From the NCBI GenBank assembly GCA_963576735.1, contig OY755172.1:1302001-1366000 (forward strand): DNA of 64,000 nt, given 5' to 3'. Of the stretch, positions 54,981 to 64,000 are shown piece by piece (the stretch's first letter is position 1; every line of letters starts with the position of its first letter). The translations under genes were made by a program, and so were the position numbers. Below the pieces are notes generated by a model that worked only from the letters and a program-made list of their open reading frames with translations, ran no database searches and was not told the DNA's origin. Origin of the DNA: Bedellia somnulentella. Lineage: Eukaryota; Arthropoda; Insecta; Lepidoptera; Bedelliidae.

Positions 54981-56036
54981 CTAGCTCTCCCAGCCTAATT
55001 CCGTCCAGAAGGCAAGTAGCTTATCCAGGTCAGCTACCGCCCCTGGGAGCGACTTTATTGTTCCTATAGTGTTTTTTCGGATATCGGCCACTCCAGTGCA
55101 TTCCTGGAGCACGTGAGCGACCGTCTCATCAGCCTTCATGCACGCACGGCATAGAGGGCTGTCGGTGATGCCTATAGTGTGTAAGTGTTTGTTTAATGTG
55201 GTATGTCCTGTGAGTATTCCCGCCACTGTCCGCAGGTTCTTCCTACTAAGTCGTAGTGCGCGCCCGGTCAGCTTTATGTCAAGGGTTGGCATAGTTTCCT
55301 TTGACTGTCTGCAGCCAGGCTCTTCCTGCCAGTGTGACTTGGAGAGAGAGTGTGTGCGTTCTCTTAGCCACGCACGCAGCTGACCAAAAGGCAGGGGGAT
55401 AATCGGTTCAGGACCCTGCAGGTTCCTGGCCGACCCCGCCCTAGCCAGTTCGTCAGCCGCGTCGTTTCCCAATGAGCCGCTATGACCTTTAATCCATTGA
55501 AGGGTTATAATGTTTTTCCCGGCTACCTCCTCCAGAGCACCGTGGCACTCCAGGACTAGTCCTGAAGTGAACACACAACGATCCAGAGCCTGTAGCACAG
55601 ATGCACTGTCCGAGATGATTTTGACATGCATATCGGACAGCGCACGGGCTTTGATTGCCATTGCCGCCTCAATTATTCCAAGACACTCCGCTTGGAATAC
55701 CGTATTGTGGTGGCCTAGGCTTTTGGAGATTTTGATATTGAGGTCTTGTGAGTATACGCCCGCTCCAGTCCCTTGGTTGGTCTTGGAGCCATCTGTATAC
55801 ACACGCACCTCTTTAATATCGGAGTAGTCATGTTGTTCCTCTTCGAGTACAACAGTGTAATTGTGCTTGGTTATAATGGTTTTTGTTATCCTATCACATG
55901 GTGCAGTAAGTAAGGGCTGGTATTGGATGGCCGCTGTATAAATATTAGTGTGTAGGATTCTGGAGTCATTTTTGAGGTGTCCTGCCTTTTTCAGCCTAAG
56001 TGAGGACATCGCTGCCTCACGGGCACGGTTTCCCAC
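54981..56036 (-). pseudogene. ORF2 C-terminus of I-type LINE: RNase H and zinc motif
   Basis: 351 codons open. RNase HI domain with all acidic residues: YTDGSKTNQGTGAG near residue 80, AECLGIIEAA near 116, ISDSASVLQAL near 141 and the GNDAADELA block near 188. A C-terminal CRAC..H..C motif follows near 297. The ORF has no real start: the frame begins at the deletion junction near 56040. Confidence 0.85.
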
Positions 56037-56284
56037 GTGCCGTAGAAGCGCTCCGGCTTGCGCGCCGGGGGCACTTCGGAAGACGTCTGCATCTCTTCAG
56101 TCTTCCTCTCCTCTTTCTCATCAGGCGAAACTTTGCCCCCCCCAGAATACGAGGGGCGGCCTGAAACCTGCAAACAGGGTTCAGGGAGGGATTCCCGGTC
56201 CCGGTTGGGACACGTACCCTCCTGGGGTAAAAAATCTTTTTTTGGTTGCGCCATTTTAAGTTGGGATTGAGGGGTTTTCGGCAT
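56030..56284 (-). pseudogene. ORF1 N-terminus of the same LINE
   Basis: From the ATG at 56284 (MPKTPQSQLKMAQPKK..) about 85 codons run to the deletion point and then out of frame into ORF2 sequence, ending at 55991. Lys/Glu/Pro-rich; the gag-like zinc knuckles are gone. Confidence 0.6.
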
Positions 56285-56669
56285 AAGTTTTGGTTAACGT
56301 CTGCATTGAAGTAATGCAGACGCGTAACGGGCAGCAACGACGTGAACGATGACTATAGCCTTGTCCTGGAGGTTCTAAAACCGATACCTCCAGGACCATT
56401 CGCCAACTTTGGGTACTTAAAACTAGTTTAACTAACCAAAGCTAGGGAGGTTCCCAGCCTTGGATGACAAAAGGTCTTAAAAACGAAAATTTTCAAAAGA
56501 TCTGGGAGCCCCCCCGCCCAGATCTACCCCATTTCTTCCTATTGGTGATCGTATCGAGGCGACTAAGGGTATCGAGGCTTTCAAAGCTATTTTGCTGTAT
56601 ACAAAAAACATTTATTTTACTATCTCTTCCCCACCTGACATTTTTGTTAAGCATTATTAAATGATAGGT

Positions 56670-58010
56670 TATTTTATATTGTAGGCCTTAACTGAAAAGG
56701 GTATCATTTAAGCTATCACCAATTTAATTAGTTTTGTGTTTCTTAAATAATAGGGTTTGTCCTCAAAATAGTAGATCTGTCACCAAAATGTAGATACCAA
56801 ACAATGCAAAATCAGTTCCACAATAAATCACCAAAAATCCTGAGATATAAGGTCTAGTACCAAATAAATGTTTTTGTATGTATTATAATAGGTGTGTCCT
56901 AATAAGTATTTAAGCAAACTAATTTAAAGAGATCACCAATAAATCATATTATGTGACTAGAAAATTGCATTAAGTGCAAATAAAAAGTTGTCATCTTCTT
57001 CATCACTGATAGTATAATTTATATTTAAATATTTTTTTTTGCATAGTAGTAAACAAAACAAGTAAAGTCAAAATAATCAATATTTATTGTTTAAAATAAT
57101 TACCACTGAACAATTAGCGCTGGTTTAAAATAGCTGGCTTATGGCTAGCAGAATAGTAGATAAAACACTTAATTAAAGTTAATAATCAATTTTTATAGTT
57201 AAAAAACAATAATCACTGAATAATCAGCGCTGGTTTGGATTTCGAAGGGCGCCCCCTTTTTCTTTTCTGGCCGATAAGCACATTTTTTTGCTTCTGGTGG
57301 GGGGTTGGCTAGCTTTAAGCGTATGGCTAATCCGATAATATGTTTGCACATATATTTCTTGTAAAACGCAGGGTAGTTGCATTTCCCATGCATCCAATCA
57401 ATATTGTGCGGTAGATCCACTCTCCATTTGCTGAACCATTGGACTTTGTATTCATCAAAATCAGTCCATGTATTTTAAAAGTTTTGTATTTTGTTTGCCT
57501 TACCTTATTTTTAAAGCGCGCCATTTTGTCTCAGCCCCTTTGATATTTTTTTCATTTAAATTATAAATTGATGTATTAAATTGGTAATGAATACTATTAA
57601 TTTAATATCTGAACAAAATAAAATGTTACTACTGTATTGGTGACAACATATCAAATAAAAAGGAGTCGCAGTCCAGGATCGATAATCGATTTATTTGGTG
57701 ACAGATCTACCATTCTGAGCACAGAGCTATTATTTAAGTAACAAAACTGTTTTTATGAGAACAAAGTTTATATTCGTGTGATGCAATATAATTTTGTTGG
57801 TTATCGATCTCTTATTTTACACATATATTAACATTAATTTGATAATTCATACATGGGAACAATTTTTGTTTATCTGAGAACGAAAATATTTCGTGGCGAT
57901 AGATCTATTTACTATATGATACAACGTGATGACAAATATAAATTTTGGTGATAGAAAATATAGTTCCGAACTGAAAACCAGTATTTTGTCTCCTGGCTAA
58001 AATAAGCACC
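56670..58010 (-). mobile_element. Mutator-like (MULE) element remnant with long inverted repeats
   Basis: 56731-56790 and 57691-57749 are inverted copies (GTAGATCTGTCACC, TTAAATAATAG), with further degraded matches outside. A GGTGAYAGATCTA word recurs several times near both ends. A SWIM-type transposase fragment lies between. Outer limits are uncertain. Confidence 0.55.
57199..57530 (-). pseudogene. MULE transposase SWIM-domain fragment
   Basis: The minus strand gives VDLPHNIDWMHGKCNYPAFYKKYMCKHIIGLAIRLK..PPPEAK, the CxC..CxH SWIM zinc-finger region at the C-terminus of MULE transposases. The second Cys of CxC is Tyr. Upstream codons lie in another frame. Non-functional. Confidence 0.65.
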
Positions 58011-58286
58011 GAGCTAGGACCTAGTTTGTGTTACCATTAAGTCCAAATCAAACTGTTATTATAATGTAAGTATTACTTGGTCGGTACTTCCGTTAAAGGG
58101 GAAAAAGATGGGACCTTTAATGAAAAATGCTAAAAAAAACAATAATATTGTTATTAAGGGTTTCCCATACAACATACCCAGCTACAAAAATACCTTAAGC
58201 TTCCGAGCAAGTATTGATATTGACAAAAACTAGAGTAGATTCGCAAATTATTTTCAGAATATTAATATAAATTAGGCAGTTTATAT
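58011..58286. other. Unannotated
   Basis: Nothing recognised. Confidence 0.35.
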
Positions 58287-58478
58287 TGCTGTCCTGTGTC
58301 GTCTTAAAATAGCACCAACCCATTTCTTCCCCTGTGTGTCGTACGATGCGACCTAGGACTTTTTAAGTGATCCTTTATTTTACTATCTTGTCCCCATTTT
58401 ACTCCCAAAACTAGGTAAAAAAATTAAAATCTGAAGCTATCGCTACGCTTTTTAGGTATTAATAGCCGAGAGTATCCA
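58287..58478 (+). repeat. SINE-A relic
   Basis: GTCGTCTTAAAATAGCACC to AATAGCCGAGAGTAT; internal deletions. Confidence 0.6.
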
Positions 58479-60750
58479 CCTGGATCTACCACTTTCTAAT
58501 ACTTCGTCTTACCACAAACGTATACTCCCGCCAGATTTGAAATCAAATCCTTTATTTGAGTTGAGTAAAATGCTGCGTTTACCGGTAGCCAACAACAAAG
58601 CGGAAGTGAATCGCAGTTATCATTAACCAGTTGAGTTTATGTAACTACTTAATACTTTACTACACACAATACTACAACCTTGAATTTTTAACAAGTAAAT
58701 TATTGTTAAGAAGAGTATCGTTCGAATCTATCATAGTTAAAAAATAATAATTAGGCACCAATTTGACTAGGAATAGAATGAACGAATTATTGAAACAAAT
58801 ATTTCCGGTCCGGTATATTCACGTACTTTCTTTAATTGTTCATTCAATTTACCAATACTAACTAAGTTTGAGCTTTTCTTGTATTGTATGTCTTTATTTA
58901 GAACCTTGTGATTTTAATAACTTAACATAATAACGCAGAAAGAAAATTAAAGTTTAAAAGCTGCAAATAGGTAAGTTAATTTTTCACACTTTGTTACTTA
59001 TACTATGTTTTGATATCGAGTTGGGACCAAGATGACTAAAATTTAGTCGCTTTACCTGTCCGGTAAAAGTTTACTGTTATTGGAATTTGTAAAATCACTT
59101 CATATATTTGTAATTTTAAAAGATACCGTTAGATGAGTTAATTAAATATTCAATGACGGATAACCCCAATATTTTGATATTTGTTTGATAAAATAATCAG
59201 CGATACAAATCTTAGTATTGACATCCACCATTGATTATGTCATTTTAACTAAATCTACATGTGTGTTACTTGTATCGTCATATTTTCTCATATGTTTAAA
59301 TATATGTAAAACATATGAATTAACAGTATCTTCTGTCATATTTTAAAGTCCGATAAACAGTGTCTATTGTACCCTGTATATATACGCAAATTCATATATT
59401 TAAGGGCGTCCCCGGAAAAATAGGTTGATATTGATTGTTTGGAAATTCTATAAAGTCTGATTTGATGATATTGATATGACATCAATAAAATATATGTTGG
59501 TGATTAGTTCATGGTGTTAAAATTTGATGTTTAACATTTTAACAATTTGTTGAAAAATATGATGAAAAAAGTTGAATTGGAACATGCTTTGTTTTCATAA
59601 AAACCGTAGGCTGCACTGGCATAACATACATGTGAACTCATTATGTTGATGTTTAACTTTTCATTTAAACATTATAGTTATTCAATAAAACTAAATAAAC
59701 TACATTTATCCTGCGCGCGCGTTTTTTCCGTTCCTGTCACTCTCAGTAAATTTGACGTAAGAGTGAGCGCAATAGCTGCAAAATACGGGGAGGCCCTTAA
59801 TAGTTTAGACTTGGTTTGCCTGTCAAATTTAGTTGTTCCTTCCCAACCCTTCCTACGTTTATTTCGTTATGTATGAGTTTGTTTTGAGACTACAGAAATG
59901 AAACAATATCAACTTGTGGCAGTAAATATATTTCAGAAAATATTAACCATGATTGTTTTATTGACTCATTGAAATAGCAATAAAAGTTGTCGTATAGACC
60001 AGTCGATTACAATATTGTCAAATTCATTCCTATAAAATGTTCATCATTATTTATATAATTAAATATTGCTTTATACAATATTACAATCAAGTAAAAATTA
60101 ATAACAAAGACGTTACATTAATTCACCATAATCACTAACTAATCTTATACATATGCAGCCATTCCAACCGATCACGCATACATACTAAAGTTGCTAAAAC
60201 ACTAAAATTTAGATTACAATAATTACATATCACAATGAGACGTCCCTTCTTAACTACTCGAACACAAATACATTATAAACGAAGGCACGAGGTTTACCTA
60301 TTACTAAAAATACGACTATGTTTGAAACATGCCCAGGGACATTTAAATGCCAGTGTGCCGAAATTGACACGTTTCAGTCAAATTGTTATGGAAGAGAACC
60401 CTTTCATGTTAAAGTAACAAGCATCAAAAACATTTAAAAGCGGTTCTGGAATATGAATGTGGCCCATCATTGGAGGTCGTTCCCCGCGACAAAGCACTAA
60501 ATAAATGGAATGTCGGCATGCAGCCGCTCCCAGCACTCTTTGTGCGAGCTTGGTCCGCCCGGTTCGCAGCGCAAGCGCAGGTAGCATTCGGCCAGACGGG
60601 TAGGCAACGTTGTTTTTCTCTCTCTCTCAGTACCTCCATGTTGCCATACTGCATTGTCTATCCAGAGCCTGAGACACGAACCGGTCCCCTTCACAAATAT
60701 GATGATAATAAATAACACCTCTAGCTTGTTCTCTTAAATGCCGATTTGAA
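58479..60750. other. Downstream of inx2: probable 3' UTR and flank, no repeats recognised
   Basis: About 2.3 kb free of the SINEs that fill the rest, so it may be under constraint or simply spared. 60500-60620 is GC-rich and open in several frames but matches no protein I know; it is most likely inx2 3' UTR. Poly(A) signals for the minus strand (TTTATT on plus) occur near 59858 and 59955. Confidence 0.4.
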
Positions 60751-61830
60751 CTAAACAGTATCCTTTGAATCAAATTTCTCCGCTAATTCGCCTATTAATT
60801 CTTGATATATCAGAGGATCAATGTTTTTGCCGAGTTGATATAAGACAAACCAGTCTCCAATTTGCAATTTTCGTGCGATAGCTTCGACTTGTTCCTGCGG
60901 GGCAAGACGACTGCGTGCCCGAAGCAGATATAAACGGACGCGAGGACCCGCAACAACTGCCACGCGGTACACTAAAGATATGCCACTCAAAACTGATAGG
61001 ATTATAAACCAGAACCATAAGAAAACATATATTTTTTCATTAACAATATTCAATGGCAGTACACATAATCCGTCAAATGTTTGTACACTTCCTGAAGGAC
61101 CATATTTGTGGAAGGTACATTTCGTTACTTTCGGAAACACTCTAGCCATTGGGTCTTCTCTTTCTTCGGGCTCCATCTCGGTAAAACGCACCACATCACT
61201 ACCATAGGTAGAGAATTCGCCATCCAGGAAAAAGTCCATGAAGTATATTTGACCGACGACGTTGATAAAATTAAGCACTTCACAAATAAAAAATCGGAAT
61301 GCGTAAAAATTTTGGGTATGTAGATTTGAATGAAAATAGTCAACTAAAAGTTTTTTTCTATCTTCTTTTGAATCTGTACCGATGACGGGACAGTTTAAGT
61401 CAAGTACCAACATTTTGATGCGTCCTCCTTCCCATGTCTTCCATAAATAACGGGGGACGTAAAAAAGGATAGCTTGGAAGAATAACACAAAACACACCCA
61501 CTGATAATATTTATGATGTTTCACTTCATCTTGACCAGCTACATGTGGAGCAACTCCTGGTTGTACCAAATCCTTTCCAACTTTACCGATCAGCCTATTC
61601 GGTATTGTAAACGTTGAATAGATCCAACAATATGTATCCATCACAGCAAGTGGTATTTCATCGACGATGCAGTCAATCGGATCGCCAATGTATTGCCGAG
61701 ATGTGACGAGTAATGAAAACGCAATCAAGACAATCACGGTGGCTTTGTAATGCAGTCGGAAGACATTGTTATCTATGCACACACTATCAAGCTTCAGCAG
61801 GCCCTTGACGGACCCAAACACATCAAACAT
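60751..61830 (-). CDS. inx2: Innexin 2 (gap-junction channel protein), complete, intronless
   Basis: 359 residues, ATG in good context (ACCGCCATGTTTG), stop TAG. It opens MFDVFGSVKGLLKLDSVCIDN as Inx2 proteins do. Four membrane segments near 24-44, 110-130, 178-200 and 265-290. The extracellular loops carry the two Cys each that innexins use to dock (Cys54 and Cys68; Cys238 and Cys256). The YYQWV signature is at 108-112, EGGRI at 134-138, TKCTFHKYGPSGSVQ at 236-250. The length is in the normal Inx2 range. Inx2 forms homomeric and mixed gap junctions in epithelia, germline and glia in insects. I recall the silkworm gene also being intronless. Everything needed for function is present. Confidence 0.97.
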   Translation of the reverse strand: MFDVFGSVKGLLKLDSVCIDNNVFRLHYKATVIVLIAFSLLVTSRQYIGDPIDCIVDEIPLAVMDTYCWIYSTFTIPNRLIGKVGKDLVQPGVAPHVAGQDEVKHHKYYQWVCFVLFFQAILFYVPRYLWKTWEGGRIKMLVLDLNCPVIGTDSKEDRKKLLVDYFHSNLHTQNFYAFRFFICEVLNFINVVGQIYFMDFFLDGEFSTYGSDVVRFTEMEPEEREDPMARVFPKVTKCTFHKYGPSGSVQTFDGLCVLPLNIVNEKIYVFLWFWFIILSVLSGISLVYRVAVVAGPRVRLYLLRARSRLAPQEQVEAIARKLQIGDWFVLYQLGKNIDPLIYQELIGELAEKFDSKDTV

Positions 61831-62070
61831 GGCGGTAAAACTGACCGCGGGGTCGCGGCGCGTCTGTCGCGGTCCACAGTTAAAAGTTGTTCACTGCGGG
61901 CGTGCGTATCGCCCTCGCGTCGAGTGCAGAATAATGGCAGGCGGTAGAGGTGAGGTGCGGGCGGGCGGCGAAGGGAACGTGTTCTATGGAGGCCAAAGGG
62001 GCGAGGGGAGCTGGCTGACTACCTACAATACAATCACTCGCAGTTCAGTTCAGACAGAACGTTATTGATG
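61831..62070 (-). promoter_or_regulatory. inx2 5' region, GC-rich
   Basis: GC-rich sequence (GCGGGGTCGCGGCGCG, GGTGCGGGCGGGCGGCG) directly upstream of the ATG, probably 5' UTR and promoter. A TCAGT initiator-like motif lies about 15 bases before the ATG and others further up (TTCAGTTCAG near 62045). The start site cannot be fixed by reading. Confidence 0.45.
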
Positions 62071-62699
62071 CTACTGTATGTATCAATCTTGCCGACTTGC
62101 AGTTCTTCTACTAACAAACTTAACATAAGCAATAGTATTGCATATATAACGGACTGAGTAAAATATAAATTAAATTTCCTTTAATTAATAAGTGAAAAAA
62201 ATATTCGTGTGAAGAACTCATAAAATGAGACTAGATGTGGCCTTTTTACTGTAAACTCCTCATAAAATTTTGTCATCCTATGGTTTCATGAGCTGATAAA
62301 GTGACAGCGCTATTATCTAAATATTCTTACATCTCTAAATCATTACAAAAGGTTCAACAACAAGTATACTCTTATTTGTGTAAAAAAACCGTCACAGCTG
62401 AAGCTGAAGGCTTTTTTGATACAAGTGCGAAGAAGAATGAACTAAGTATCTTGCCAAATATGAATTAGGTACTCTACTGCCCAATGAGGAAGGCGGTGGG
62501 CGGCCATTTTCAGTCTTTCGTTTATTTTCGTGAGATGGCAGTAATTCCTTTTATTGCATTTAATATCAATATGGGCCGCACAATTAGTACAACAATCAAA
62601 ATAAAAATGTAAAAAATGGCGGAAAAGCTTAAACTATAATTCTAGTAAGACAACATAAAACATAATAGAAAATTTGCATTTGAAAAAAGGACTACTATA
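62071..62699. other. Upstream of inx2, nothing recognised
   Basis: AT-rich; may hold inx2 regulatory sequence. Confidence 0.35.
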
Positions 62700-63065
62700 A
62701 TATTAGAGGAGATATCCTCACAGCCTATATACGTCCCCCACCAAGTGGTTCGAGCCAACCCTATATAGGGTGATTTGGCCTGAGTCCACAACGCTGCCGC
62801 TGGCAAATTGCGGTAAGGCAGACTAACGGCTACTACCGTAATAGTAGCCAGTACCGACGGCTTAACGTGCCCTCCGAAGCACGGAATCATCTTAATTTTC
62901 GGACTCATCATCGCGGAATCATCTGAATTAGGTGATTCAAGCCTGCAATATCCTTCAAGACTGGGTAAAATCTTACAATTTAAATTTGTTGCCATGGTAA
63001 AATCTTACAATTTAAGTTTACCACCCCGGGGTTGAACCCAAGCGCTTAACCTTGCGACCACGGAG
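62700..63065 (-). mobile_element. SINE-C (tRNA-derived lepidopteran SINE)
   Basis: Minus strand: tRNA-like head GTGGTCGCAAGGTTAAGCGC with B box GGGTTCAACCCC, central GATTCCGTGCTTCGGAGGGC and the 3' CCCTATATAGGGTTGGCTCG. A 27-base segment near the head (ATGGTAAAATCTTACAATTTAA) occurs twice. Confidence 0.75.
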
Positions 63066-63239
63066 ATATATATTATAGGATTTTATAAATTACATTGACA
63101 GTTCAGTGCCTTCCTCATGGAACTGGCTAGACTGAACAGAACTCCGTTTCAAAGCTTGGAGTAAAATGTAGTCACAAAACATTCATTGGAATACAGAAAA
63201 AACGGCTACAGCATCCCACGCGCTACAATATTACAAAAT

Positions 63240-63370
63240 TTATATCTATCTTCTATACTTATAATAAATCTGTAGAGAGGTCAATTCTGTACATGAAATA
63301 TATTTTCAAAATAACTATCAGGTGATGATTAGGGATCGATACTGATGCCAAAAATGCAATCAGTAAAATT

Positions 63371-63420
<50 letters not shown>

Positions 63421-63720
63421 GGTTTGTATGTTCCTTATGGAAACAAAAACTACTCGACGGATTCTTACGAAACTTGGTACAATTATTCTTCATACTCCTG
63501 CGCAGGTTTTTGTATACTTTCCAGCAGAGTAGTAAAGGGGAATTTTGGGAAATTTTGGGAAAACGGGAGAAGTAACTCCATTTTTTAAGCTTCCGTCGCG
63601 TGTGCAGCCTTAATGGTTAAACTTACATAGAAATCATGTATGACGGAAAAATTTTGCATAAAATTATCTAAAAAAAAATCCTTAACAGTTTACGTCTATC
63701 TTTTACGGTTGACTCACAAT
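63240..63720 (+). repeat. Lepidopteran dispersed repeat with (CTGT)n microsatellite
   Basis: TAATAAATCTGTAGAGAGGTC.. GATCGATACTGATGCC.. then (TGTC)n at 63373-63420, then GGAAACAAAAACTACTCGACGG. I recognise it as a widespread lepidopteran repeat. The 3' limit is uncertain. Confidence 0.6.
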
Positions 63721-64000
63721 AACACGTGTAATTCCTGATAGCTTAGCAGTTCTGAACATTCTGATTATATTTGTTTACTCTTACGTTTGTAAACCTCTCA
63801 CTCATCCCTAATTTAAAAAAGGTTACATTATTACCTATTCAATAAAAAAAGAATCATAGAAATCGGTAGACAAACACCGAAATTATACATAAAATAAGCC
63901 AGCGCGCCCGTGACCAAAACCAAATCTTTACTAATTTATATATAACATACTAGATGGCGCCAGTAGTTGCATCCTACATCACGTAATGATTTATTTTTCA
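63721..64000. other. Right edge, nothing recognised
   Basis: ACTAGATGGCGCCAGTAGTTGCA near 63950 may be the end of another repeat running off the window. Confidence 0.3.

Larger units (their letters stand above)
54881..56519 (-). mobile_element. Internally deleted I-type LINE with 14-bp target duplication
   Basis: AGATCTACCCCATT at 54867-54880 and 56520-56533. The 3' end (left) is a (TAA)n-type tail as in I-clade LINEs; the 5' end (right) keeps 5' UTR with a CCTGGAGG hairpin. It retains the start of ORF1 and the RNase H end of ORF2 but lacks the rest of ORF1, the endonuclease and the RT. Confidence 0.85.
54848..56650 (+). mobile_element. SINE-A copy split by an I-type LINE
   Basis: The head AATGTCGGCCTAGAATAG at 54850-54868 continues at 56534 with TCTTCCTATTGG.. 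after the LINE; the 3' end is diverged. Confidence 0.75.

Noticed and set aside
57199..57530. Host SWIM-domain gene
   Set aside because: A lost cysteine, a frameshift and surrounding inverted repeats favour a decayed MULE transposase.
60378..60718. Small ORFs downstream of inx2
   Set aside because: GC-rich 3' UTR-like sequence, overlapping frames on both strands, no recognisable protein.
63373..63420. CRISPR-like or telomeric array
   Set aside because: Simple (CTGT)n microsatellite inside a known dispersed repeat; there are no spacers.

Overview
This is AT-rich animal nuclear DNA with split genes, very dense in transposons. The repeats (tRNA-derived SINEs with the AGGGAAAACATCGTGAGGAAAC core, the GGGTTCCGT...CGGGACCC repeat, a Helitron ending in GTTTGCCGGGTCAGCTAG) and the protein similarities point to a moth or butterfly (Lepidoptera). 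The species cannot be named from the sequence. There is no bacterial or organellar content.

Only two host genes are confidently recognised, both innexins (invertebrate gap-junction channel proteins) on the minus strand. At the left, inx7 has four coding exons (8234-7998, 7329-7152, 6040-5893, 3456-3267) giving 251 residues in one clean reading frame; its last exon or exons lie beyond base 1. At the right, inx2 (61830-60751) is an intact, intronless 359-residue gene with a GC-rich upstream region. ogre/inx2/inx7 are neighbours in Drosophila, so this looks like a conserved innexin cluster whose members have been pushed about 52 kb apart by transposons.

Almost everything else is mobile DNA. (i) About 30 copies of a roughly 250-bp SINE-like family, here called SINE-A, end in (TATG)n; several have 10-16 bp target duplications. 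Its 3' end resembles that of a LINE also present in the window. (ii) SINE-B, with tRNA-type A and B boxes, has about ten copies. (iii) LINEs: a Jockey/CR1-like family (1-3254 and 25.9-27.5 kb), a second LINE inserted in it (1621-3062), and an internally deleted I-type LINE with an RNase H domain (54.9-56.5 kb). (iv) DNA transposons: hAT elements with 8-bp duplications, PIF/ISL2EU-like and Mutator-like remnants, palindromic TTA-duplicating MITEs, a long-TIR family (13.2-14.1 and 19.9-21.6 kb), and a Helitron. (v) A complete Ty3/gypsy LTR retrotransposon at 48102-53974 has LTRs that read as identical, yet one in-frame TAA splits its gag-pol frame. (vi) tRNA-like units lie inside inverted-repeat composites at 4.3-5.4 and 46.0-48.0 kb.

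The window reads as a record of nested insertion: SINE in LINE, LINE in SINE, LINE in hAT in SINE, SINE in MITE beside hAT in SINE. Target duplications often show the order of events. Repeat boundaries are by eye and may be off by a few bases.
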